Origin: Cuniculiplasma sp.
Lineage (GTDB): Archaea; Thermoplasmatota; Thermoplasmata; Thermoplasmatales; Thermoplasmataceae
Assembly (NCBI GenBank): GCA_023256455.1
Contig: JAGDXN010000015.1
Coordinates: 3,277 to 19,590 of the forward strand
Direction of reading: 5' to 3'
DNA: 16,314 nt
Shown here in pieces: positions 1-5,486 of this stretch. Position 1 is the first letter of the stretch; each line of letters begins with the position of its first letter. Made by a program: the position numbers and the translations under genes. The notes under the pieces are model-generated. The model was not told the origin of the DNA, ran no database searches, and was given only the letters and a program-made list of their open reading frames with translations.

Positions 1-330
1 GATCCAAGCATTATGGGTGAGGGCCCGGTTCCTGCGACAAAGAAGGCTCTGGAAAAGGCCAACTTGAAACCTGAAGATATCGATATATGGGAGATCAATG
101 AAGCCTTTGCCGTAGTTGTACTCAATGCAATGAAAGCATTCAATATACCAAGGGAAAAGGTGAATGTCCATGGCGGAGGAATATCCATAGGCCATCCCCT
201 TGGTGCAACCGGTGCAAGAATTGTGGGCACACTGGGAAGGATCCTTAAGGAAAAGAACAAGAAATATGGAGTCGCCACACTGTGTGTCGGTGGTGGCCAG
301 GGATATTCAGTGGTAGTGGAGGCGGTTTGA
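1..330 (+). CDS. Thiolase (acetyl-CoA C-acyltransferase), C-terminal part only
   Basis: Thiolases split 3-oxoacyl-CoA with CoA into acetyl-CoA and a shortened acyl-CoA, or run in reverse to form acetoacetyl-CoA. The frame is open from base 1, so the gene begins upstream; 109 codons remain before TGA at 328-330. Visible in order: the NEAF segment (EINEAFA), the GHPLGATGAR segment with the active-site His, and CVGGGQG with the C-terminal catalytic Cys. The half holding the nucleophilic Cys lies outside the window. The NEAF and C-x-GGGQG motifs point to the ordinary degradative/biosynthetic thiolase class rather than the SCPx-like archaeal thiolase with its usual DUF35 partner. The stop overlaps the next start (TGATG), so it is translationally coupled to the acyl-CoA dehydrogenase, which supports a role in beta-oxidation. 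The ATG at 13 is internal, not the start. Confidence 0.93.
   Translation, partial: DPSIMGEGPVPATKKALEKANLKPEDIDIWEINEAFAVVVLNAMKAFNIPREKVNVHGGGISIGHPLGATGARIVGTLGRILKEKNKKYGVATLCVGGGQGYSVVVEAV
318..322 (+). promoter_or_regulatory. Shine-Dalgarno site for the first acyl-CoA dehydrogenase
   Basis: GGAGG lies inside the last thiolase codons, 7 nt before ATG 330. It picks ATG 330 over the longer in-frame reading from 282, which would overlap the thiolase by 49 nt. Confidence 0.65.
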
Positions 331-1454
331 TGGATTTTGATTTACCAGAAGAGCTTGAAGAATATAGAAAAAAGGTAAGAGAGTTTGCCCTGAGGGAATT
401 CACACCAGAACTGGCAGAAAAGTGTGACAGGGAGGAAAAGTACCCTGACGAACTCAGGAAAAAAACACTTGCAGAGGGTCTTGTGGACTTTTCCAACCCA
501 TGGAAAACCATGATTGCCATAGAGGAGATGTGCAGGGTAGATCCTGGTCTTGGAATTTCTGCAACAGTTCCGTATTTTGGTGCTGAAGTCCTGATGCTCC
601 ACGGAAGCGACCATCTGAGGGAGAAATACCTTTCAAGGGTGGCTGAGGGTAAGGCCATAATGGGCCTGGGCGTCACAGAACCCGGAGGAGGAAGCGATGT
701 GGCCGGTCTCAAGACAAACGCAAGGAAGGAGAATGGAAAGTACATTGTGAATGGCGGAAAGATGTTCATCACCAACGGTTCAATCGCAGATTTCTTTGTG
801 ATGCTTGTCAGAACATCCCCACCAGATGATCCAAAAAAGAGGCATCATGGCCTGAGTGTTCTTGTTGTGGAAAAGAATTTCAAGGGATTTGATTCCAACC
901 AGTTAAAGGGAAAACTTGGTGTCAGGGCAACCAACACTGCTGAACTCATACTGAATAATGTTGAGGTGCCTGAGGAGAACCTTGTAGGAGAGGAAGGAAA
1001 GGGATTCTATTACATAATGGAATTCTTCAACATATCAAGGGTCTTTGTTGCAGCCCAGTCCATTGGAATAGCACAGGGTGCACTGGACAGGGCAACAGCA
1101 TTCCTGATGAATGAAGAATCCAGAGGACATTTTGTGGGAGAAGAGAGGAAGTTCAAACTTGCAGAGATTGCCACGAGGGTTGAGGCTTCAAGGCTTCTGA
1201 TGTACAAGGCTGCATCCTATCTGTTCAACTACAGGCCGAACCCAATGATAACCAGTATGGCAAAGGGATATGCATCAGAAACAGCAACCTTTGCAGCAGA
1301 AACTGCAATGGAAATTACCGGTGCCACGGGATTGCAAACTGACCTTGAGAGGCTTTTCAGGGATTCAAAGATAATGGAAATATGGGAAGGAACAAGTGAG
1401 GTTGAGAAAATAGTCATTTCAAGAATGATGATGAAGGGTGATAAAAATGAATGA
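330..1454 (+). CDS. Acyl-CoA dehydrogenase, catalytic type
   Basis: FAD enzyme that oxidises acyl-CoA to trans-2-enoyl-CoA and passes electrons to ETF; cytoplasmic. It has 374 residues, the usual family length. Seen: N-terminal helical domain (about 1-105), the signature GLGVTEPGGGSDVAGLKT (about 112-129) in the beta domain, and a C-terminal helical domain ending in IWEGTSE, where E353 matches the catalytic base of medium-chain-type enzymes. The segment before the C-terminal helices (RGHF at 265-268, then FKLAEI) is a few residues shorter than the common RKQFG-type loop. The start ATG 330 overlaps the thiolase stop and has a GGAGG site. The 3' end overlaps the next gene by 8 nt, so both dehydrogenases should be made together. 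Chain-length preference cannot be read from the sequence. A short-chain or branched-chain (isovaleryl-type) substrate is also possible. Confidence 0.93.
   Translation: MDFDLPEELEEYRKKVREFALREFTPELAEKCDREEKYPDELRKKTLAEGLVDFSNPWKTMIAIEEMCRVDPGLGISATVPYFGAEVLMLHGSDHLREKYLSRVAEGKAIMGLGVTEPGGGSDVAGLKTNARKENGKYIVNGGKMFITNGSIADFFVMLVRTSPPDDPKKRHHGLSVLVVEKNFKGFDSNQLKGKLGVRATNTAELILNNVEVPEENLVGEEGKGFYYIMEFFNISRVFVAAQSIGIAQGALDRATAFLMNEESRGHFVGEERKFKLAEIATRVEASRLLMYKAASYLFNYRPNPMITSMAKGYASETATFAAETAMEITGATGLQTDLERLFRDSKIMEIWEGTSEVEKIVISRMMMKGDKNE
1437..1442 (+). promoter_or_regulatory. Shine-Dalgarno site deciding the start of the second acyl-CoA dehydrogenase
   Basis: GGTGAT pairs with the archaeal 16S 3' end (ATCACC) and is followed by AAAA and ATG 1447. 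It includes the alternative GTG start at 1438, so ATG 1447 is preferred. Confidence 0.55.
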
Positions 1455-2433
1455 TCAGACAGAGATGATGATGGATAACATCAGGCAGTTTGCACAGGCA
1501 AACATAAATGACATCGCATTAAAAATTGAGAGAGAGGGCGTTTCAGAGGATCTTTATAACAGTTTGATACAGCAGGGCCTCATAGGGGCAAACCTTCCGG
1601 CAGAAATGGGAGGTGCCGGACTTGATAGAACAAGCTATGATGCCATTCTGTTCCAGCTGGCAAGGGCATCACCCTCTGTTGCATTCCATGTATTCATGAA
1701 CAACTCCATCATACTGAAGATACTGGAAAAGGCATCAAAGAAAGATATGATAGGTCAGATAGTTTCAGGCAAAATAAGGCTGGGATTAATACCGGGGAAC
1801 ATAATTGAGGGCAGTTCAGAAAAGAGCAATATAATAATAGAGCCATCAAAAATGAACATATATATTGGAAAGGAAAATGCTTCTCTCGTTGATGGCATGC
1901 CAGAACTTCTTAAAAGCAAGTCTCTTGGCCTCAGGGGATTGAAAACCGATCTTTTCACATCCATAAAGGATGGTGAGAAATTATTGCCATACGGGGACGT
2001 GGAAAAGATATGGAATGAAGCCTCATGGGATGCCGCTGCCATATTTCTGGGAATTTCAGAGGGTGCACTTGAGAAGGCGATTGAATATACAAAGGTAAGG
2101 AAAACGTTCAACTTCCCGCTGAAGGATTATGAACCAGTTGCATTCAGGTTAAGCGAACTGAAGAGTGAACTGGAAATTCTGAAAAACACCCTTTTCAGTG
2201 ACGACAGCAAGGAGCAGATGGGAATGATGCTCAAAACCATCAGCGCAGAGTTTGCCAGAAGAGCAACAAAATACGCACTCCAGTTCCACGGAGGATATGG
2301 ATATCTTGAGGATTTCGGCGTTGAAAAGTTCTACAGAGATGCGGTCGCATTGAATGCCCTCATGTTCAGGCCCATACTGGATAAGAGAGCGCTGGCAGCA
2401 TCCATATATGGAGAAAAATCGGGATATCTATAA
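1447..2433 (+). CDS. Acyl-CoA dehydrogenase-like protein, short, catalytic Glu apparently missing
   Basis: 328 residues, about 45 shorter than its neighbour. The N-terminal part (NLPAEMGGAGLDR at about 49-61) and C-terminal part (FHGGYGYLEDFGVEKFYRD at about 280-298) are clearly of the acyl-CoA dehydrogenase fold, and R218 sits where the family has an FAD-contacting Arg (YTKVRKTF). The middle beta domain (about 112-185) is shortened and lacks the TEPxxGSD signature. After FYRDA, the usual IYEGT is replaced by ALMFRPI, so Met306 aligns with the catalytic Glu. I infer a structural or regulatory partner of the preceding enzyme, or a dehydrogenase with a displaced base. Start: ATG 1447 has GGTGAT (1437-1442) 4 nt before it; the in-frame GTG at 1438 is part of that site. 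The 8-nt overlap with the upstream gene argues for a joint complex. Confidence 0.85.
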   Translation: MNDQTEMMMDNIRQFAQANINDIALKIEREGVSEDLYNSLIQQGLIGANLPAEMGGAGLDRTSYDAILFQLARASPSVAFHVFMNNSIILKILEKASKKDMIGQIVSGKIRLGLIPGNIIEGSSEKSNIIIEPSKMNIYIGKENASLVDGMPELLKSKSLGLRGLKTDLFTSIKDGEKLLPYGDVEKIWNEASWDAAAIFLGISEGALEKAIEYTKVRKTFNFPLKDYEPVAFRLSELKSELEILKNTLFSDDSKEQMGMMLKTISAEFARRATKYALQFHGGYGYLEDFGVEKFYRDAVALNALMFRPILDKRALAASIYGEKSGYL

Positions 2434-2451
2434 AAATTTAATTTTTTTAAA
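2434..2451. terminator. T-rich terminator element, possibly serving both directions
   Basis: AAATTTAATTTTTTTAAA starts directly after the TAA stop of the acyl-CoA dehydrogenase operon. It contains a run of seven T and is nearly symmetric in A/T. The convergent membrane-protein gene ends at 2456, so both transcripts could end here. The same 18 bases recur at 5071-5088. Archaeal intrinsic termination relies on T-runs, which fits. Confidence 0.5.
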
Positions 2452-2455
2452 AATT

Positions 2456-2920
2456 TTATTGTGTTTCCTTATAGTTTTTTGCAGATATCATGAGAATTAC
2501 GTAAACTATAAGACAGAAAACAAAGGATGCGAGCATTCCTATGGACAGGGAAGGTGCCGAAATATTCTGTTCAACAAGAAACATTCCGCTTATGCTTGCA
2601 CCTATGAGTGAAAGGAAAGCAAAGCCCGAAAGCAAAACAAAGATAAGGCCCTTGTCCCTTGCAAGAAGAAGTATGTAAATGCTGAAAATTACAAGGACAA
2701 CCGCAAGAACGCCATGGAGGATTATCTCCCATCCACCCTGTACAAACACAAAATAAAATGCCTTATCCACATTCATTGTTTTGTACGAAGAGGAAACCTG
2801 TGTTGGGTTTTTTGTAAAAATATTCACAAGGACTCCAAAAATGAGCTGAAGCACAAGAAGCCCAAGCATAACGTGGACCAGATTTTTGAAATTTTTATAG
2901 GATTTTAACTCATTTTCCAT
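2456..2920 (-). CDS. Four-helix integral membrane protein, unknown function
   Basis: I do not recognise this 154-residue protein. It has four predicted membrane helices at about 14-36, 64-87, 91-115 and 125-146. Lys-rich ends (K6, K9, K12; K148, K151) and the RDK turn at 88-90 suggest both ends face the cytoplasm, with a roughly 27-residue outer loop between helices 1 and 2. H16 and H69 lie in helices 1 and 2 but near opposite membrane faces, so they would not hold a single heme. There is no signal peptide and no cysteine pair. It is a single gene converging on the acyl-CoA dehydrogenase operon and diverging from the cobalamin adenosyltransferase. A TATA-like stretch at 2941-2950 sits about 25 nt before the start, consistent with a leaderless message. 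Confidence 0.75.
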   Translation of the reverse strand: MENELKSYKNFKNLVHVMLGLLVLQLIFGVLVNIFTKNPTQVSSSYKTMNVDKAFYFVFVQGGWEIILHGVLAVVLVIFSIYILLLARDKGLIFVLLSGFAFLSLIGASISGMFLVEQNISAPSLSIGMLASFVFCLIVYVILMISAKNYKETQ

Positions 2921-2940
2921 AGATTTGTTATAAATTATTC

Positions 2941-2950
2941 TTATTTAAAA
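2941..2950 (-). promoter_or_regulatory. Putative TATA box for the membrane protein
   Basis: Read on the minus strand this is TTTTTAAATAA, centred about 26 nt before ATG 2920, the spacing expected if transcription starts at or near the start codon. Confidence 0.4.
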
Positions 2951-3007
2951 ATTGGTAAACCCATTCAGTAATGTTTTTAGCATTTTTGTGAAAAGAACTT
3001 CATAAAA

Positions 3008-3015
3008 TTTAATTA
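3008..3015 (+). promoter_or_regulatory. Putative TATA box for the cobalamin adenosyltransferase
   Basis: TTTAATTA is centred about 25 nt before the GTG at 3037. It fits leaderless initiation at that GTG and argues against the out-of-frame ATG at 3015. Confidence 0.45.
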
Positions 3016-3036
3016 TGCCAAAAATCTACTGGAACT

Positions 3037-3570
3037 GTGTATACAAGGAGAGGGGATAAGGGAGAAACAGACACAGGCACTGGAATGAGAGTCACAAAGG
3101 GTTCGCATATAATTGATGCTGAGGGTGATTTTGATGAGCTCAATTCATTCATAGGCTTCGCTCTTGTCAACACAAAATGGGATGATATAAGAAAAGATCT
3201 TGAGCAGATACAGGTTGATCTTTTCACCTGCGGAGAACATATAACTGCTCAGGGAAAGAGAAGAACCATTGATGAAAGCAGAATTAAATGGCTGGAGGAC
3301 AGGGTTACATATTACAGGAAGGAGTATGGAAGGATAAGGCTCTTTGTTATACCCGGAGGGAGCATTGAGGCCACCAGCCTTCACATGGCAAGGACCGTTT
3401 GCAGAAGGCTGGAAAGGGACCTTGTAAAGGCAAAGGAAGAGGTTGAAATAGAAAGCGTAATAGAGGAATACGTGAATAGACTGTCCTCCCTTCTGTTCTT
3501 CCACTCAATCATATCCAACAAAAGGCTGGGCATAGACGAGAGGATATTCTATTTGAGGGATCTTCCCTAA
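3037..3570 (+). CDS. PduO-type ATP:cob(I)alamin adenosyltransferase
   Basis: Transfers the 5'-deoxyadenosyl group of ATP to cob(I)alamin to make adenosylcobalamin; cytoplasmic. At 177 residues it is a normal single-domain PduO-type enzyme. Seen: the N-terminal ATP-binding segment YTRRGDKGETDTG (2-14), FDELNSFIG (32-40), the Arg/Glu-rich ATP-contact helix RTVCRRLERDLV (119-130), and YVNRLSSLLF (145-154). A GTG start at 3037 is the only start that keeps the YTRRGDKG segment: the frame is closed by TAA at 3010-3012 and holds no other start. No Shine-Dalgarno precedes it, but a TATA-like box lies at leaderless distance. The product would feed B12 enzymes such as methylmalonyl-CoA mutase, a logical partner of beta-oxidation of odd or branched chains. 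It ends 1 nt from the convergent hydrolase gene. Confidence 0.9.
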   Translation: MYTRRGDKGETDTGTGMRVTKGSHIIDAEGDFDELNSFIGFALVNTKWDDIRKDLEQIQVDLFTCGEHITAQGKRRTIDESRIKWLEDRVTYYRKEYGRIRLFVIPGGSIEATSLHMARTVCRRLERDLVKAKEEVEIESVIEEYVNRLSSLLFFHSIISNKRLGIDERIFYLRDLP

Positions 3571-3571
3571 A

Positions 3572-4225
3572 TCAATAAAGTGTTCCCTTCAAAATTGCAT
3601 TTTTCAAAAAACTGTTGTTAAGGATTTCAAATCTCAGGTCCGTTGGATCTCCATGTCCCGGATATATTTTGGTGCTTTCTTTCATCTTTCCTATCCTCTT
3701 AAGGGTATTTACAAGATCATTTTCATTCCCTCCAAGATCTGTCCTTCCAACGGAAAGTTTGAAAAGAGTGTCTCCTGTGATAATAAAACCATCTGAAAGG
3801 AGGCTGCAACTCCCATCTGTATGGCCGGGAGTTTCAATCACCTCAATCCTGTGAGGTCCAATTTTAAATTCCATGCCATCATTCATTTCCCTTATATTTT
3901 CAGGCATATGGAATGGGATGTCCATGCCAAATCCTTCCATAATTTTCCCGGAACTTTTCATTATATCCATGTCCCTGCTGTTCATGAAAAATGGGATATC
4001 ATATCTTTCCTGAATCTGCCTGACACCAAGCACATGGTCAAAATGGCCATGGGTAGCAATTATGGCAACAGGCTCAAGATTATTCATTTTCATATCATCC
4101 AGAACCTTTGATTGATCGCCTCCAGCATCAATAATAATGCATTTTCCGTCTGAGGATAAAATGTATGTGTTTGTGTTGAGCGGTCCGGAAATGATTCTCC
4201 TAATTTTCAGAATTTTTTCAGGCAT
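3572..4225 (-). CDS. Metallo-beta-lactamase-fold hydrolase, glyoxalase II-like
   Basis: 217 residues, a single MBL domain with a complete dinuclear metal site: THGHFDH (H59, H61, D63, H64), PGHTDGS (H135), GDTLF (D152) and YPGHGDPT (H191). The GRTDLGG stretch (160-166) and short length match the glyoxalase II-like subgroup that hydrolyses thioesters such as S-lactoylglutathione. Archaea of this group generally lack glutathione, so the natural substrate may be another thioester; this is inference. It is cytoplasmic, with no signal peptide. It converges on the adenosyltransferase gene with 1 nt between stops, so the two transcripts must run into each other. I saw no clear TATA box in front of it. 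Confidence 0.88.
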   Translation of the reverse strand: MPEKILKIRRIISGPLNTNTYILSSDGKCIIIDAGGDQSKVLDDMKMNNLEPVAIIATHGHFDHVLGVRQIQERYDIPFFMNSRDMDIMKSSGKIMEGFGMDIPFHMPENIREMNDGMEFKIGPHRIEVIETPGHTDGSCSLLSDGFIITGDTLFKLSVGRTDLGGNENDLVNTLKRIGKMKESTKIYPGHGDPTDLRFEILNNSFLKNAILKGTLY

Positions 4226-4387
4226 AATTGGTACAGAAGAGTAAATGCTCCAACACTATGAATTTTTTTCCTTTTCCCTGCGAATATATTTTTTACAAAT
4301 ATGGAAAAAAGACAGCAATACAGGATTATATTGAAATGGGAATACTATATATTCAAGATTATTTTATAATATTGGTATTAAAATTTC

Positions 4388-4394
4388 TTTAATA
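4388..4394 (+). promoter_or_regulatory. Putative TATA box for the protein disulfide oxidoreductase
   Basis: TTTAATA is centred about 25 nt before ATG 4416, the leaderless spacing seen at other first genes here. Upstream, an imperfect inverted repeat (AATACTATATATT at 4341-4353 against AATATTGGTATT at 4368-4379) might be an operator. That is only a guess, as the region is very AT-rich. Confidence 0.35.
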
Positions 4395-4415
4395 GGATTA
4401 TGTAATTCACCTATC

Positions 4416-5072
4416 ATGGCATTTATAAGCGATGAATATAGAGAAAAGTTAACTAAAAAATTCAGCGAAGTATTGAAAGATCAGGTTACATTGAAGTTCT
4501 TCAAACAGGATGAGGAGAAGTGCCCTTACTGCAAGGATACACAGGATCTCCTGCAGGAGCTTACCGAACTGAGCCCTCTCATTAAACTTGAAGTTCATGA
4601 GGTTGGGGACGAGGAATCCAGGAAATACCATATTGAAAAGAGCCCCGTTACAGTTCTGTTTTCAGAAAAGTTCAACACAGGCAATGTGAGATACTTTGGA
4701 ATGCCTTCAGGATATGAATTTGGTTCATTGATAGAGGACATAGAATCATTTTCCACAGGGGATGTGGATCTCAAGGACAGGACGGTGGAAATATTGAAGG
4801 CAATTGACAAGCCAGTAAACATAAGGGTATTCATAACACCCACATGCCCGTACTGCCCCGGTGTTGTAAGGACTGCACACAAATTCTCACAGATAAATAA
4901 GAACATTGTGAGCGATATGGTTGAGGCCTATGAATTTGAGGAAGAAAGCGAGGAAGTTGGTGTATCCAGTGTTCCACACACAACAATAAACATGAAGGAA
5001 GAGTTCATAGGTGCAGTTCCTGAGGATGAATTCCTTTCCCATGTGATTGGTGCAATCAGCGAACCAAACTAA
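4416..5072 (+). CDS. Protein disulfide oxidoreductase, two thioredoxin-fold domains
   Basis: 218 residues, the length of archaeal PDO proteins (glutaredoxin-like). Each half is a thioredoxin fold with its own redox centre: CPYC at 36-39 and CPYC at 144-147. Each has a cis-proline segment after it (SPVT, P77; SVPH, P187). The family makes, breaks or rearranges disulfides in the cytoplasm of thermophiles and acidophiles and can be reduced by a thioredoxin reductase. Both active sites are intact here. It appears to be a single-gene transcript: TATA-like box at leaderless distance before ATG 4416 and a T-rich element right after the stop. Divergent from the MBL hydrolase across a 190-nt spacer. 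Confidence 0.9.
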   Translation: MAFISDEYREKLTKKFSEVLKDQVTLKFFKQDEEKCPYCKDTQDLLQELTELSPLIKLEVHEVGDEESRKYHIEKSPVTVLFSEKFNTGNVRYFGMPSGYEFGSLIEDIESFSTGDVDLKDRTVEILKAIDKPVNIRVFITPTCPYCPGVVRTAHKFSQINKNIVSDMVEAYEFEEESEEVGVSSVPHTTINMKEEFIGAVPEDEFLSHVIGAISEPN

Positions 5073-5088
5073 ATTTAATTTTTTTAAA
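5071..5088 (+). terminator. T-rich terminator element, second copy
   Basis: AAATTTAATTTTTTTAAA, identical to 2434-2451, beginning within the TAA stop of the disulfide oxidoreductase. It has seven T in a row and lies 57 nt before the SCP2 start. Confidence 0.5.
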
Positions 5089-5118
5089 TACAAAAATAAT
5101 ATTTAACTACCAATAAGC

Positions 5119-5126
5119 ATATTAAA
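5119..5126 (+). promoter_or_regulatory. Putative TATA box for the SCP2/beta-oxidation operon
   Basis: ATATTAAA is centred about 24 nt before ATG 5146, fitting leaderless start of the two-gene transcript. Confidence 0.4.
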
Positions 5127-5145
5127 CTTACAGCACTCTTCTTCT

Positions 5146-5481
5146 ATGACGTCAGGTGAAATTTTAAAGCAAATGCTTGACCAGTATGGAAAGGATGAGA
5201 ATATTAAAAAGGAGATTGCAGGGATGAACAAATCTTTTCAGTTTGTGCCTTCCGATAGCGATCCCTATTATGTAAAGATAGATAATGGAGAGGTTAAGTT
5301 CATGACCGGGAAGGATGAAAAACCCACTGCAACCATAAGTGCAACCGATGAGATCCTCACCAATCTGTTTAACGGGAAGGTTGATCCTGTAATGTCCTAT
5401 ATGACTGGAAAGATCAAAATTTCAGGTGATCTCATGAGTGCAACAAAGATCACGGGAATTGTAAAGAAAATGAGGAAGTGA
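5146..5481 (+). CDS. SCP2 sterol/lipid-transfer domain protein
   Basis: 111 residues forming a single SCP2 domain: an N-terminal helix, the strand FQFVPSDSDPYYVKI (31-45), a second strand pair around 50-66, and the hallmark TGKIKISGDLMSATKI (87-102). SCP2 domains bind fatty acids, acyl-CoA and other lipids in a hydrophobic tunnel. In eukaryotic peroxisomes they are fused to thiolase (SCPx) or multifunctional enzyme 2. Here the gene is coupled to the hydroxyacyl-CoA dehydrogenase/hydratase: its TGA (5479-5481) lies inside that gene's Shine-Dalgarno. I infer a soluble carrier that holds or delivers acyl-CoA for beta-oxidation. A membrane-lipid role is the main alternative. Transmembrane segments and cysteines are absent. 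Confidence 0.87.
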   Translation: MTSGEILKQMLDQYGKDENIKKEIAGMNKSFQFVPSDSDPYYVKIDNGEVKFMTGKDEKPTATISATDEILTNLFNGKVDPVMSYMTGKIKISGDLMSATKITGIVKKMRK

Positions 5482-5482
5482 T
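5473..5482 (+). promoter_or_regulatory. Shine-Dalgarno site containing the SCP2 stop codon
   Basis: AGGAAGTGAT matches the ideal AGGAGGTGAT at 9 of 10 positions, with 4 nt to ATG 5487. The TGA of the SCP2 gene is part of the match. The in-frame GTG at 5478 also lies within it, so ATG 5487 is the preferred start. Confidence 0.6.
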
Positions 5483-5486
5483 TGAA

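Noticed and set aside
245..775. Minus-strand open frame of 176 codons
   Set aside because: It lies opposite the thiolase end and the first acyl-CoA dehydrogenase, both with full catalytic motifs. The translation is Ser/Pro-rich with no recognisable domain: a shadow frame.
2354..2611. Plus-strand open frame of 85 codons overlapping the end of the second acyl-CoA dehydrogenase
   Set aside because: It starts inside a real gene, runs through the T-rich terminator and then antisense to the membrane protein; no start signal.
2456..2920. Membrane protein as a half-size heme A synthase
   Set aside because: Compact archaeal heme A synthases also have four helices, but their heme-binding His lie in the second and fourth helices. 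Here the His are in helices 1 and 2, near opposite membrane faces.
4341..4379. Inverted repeat in the spacer before the disulfide oxidoreductase as an operator
   Set aside because: Only the outer five bases pair cleanly and the region is almost all A/T, so chance is a sufficient explanation; kept only as a remark.
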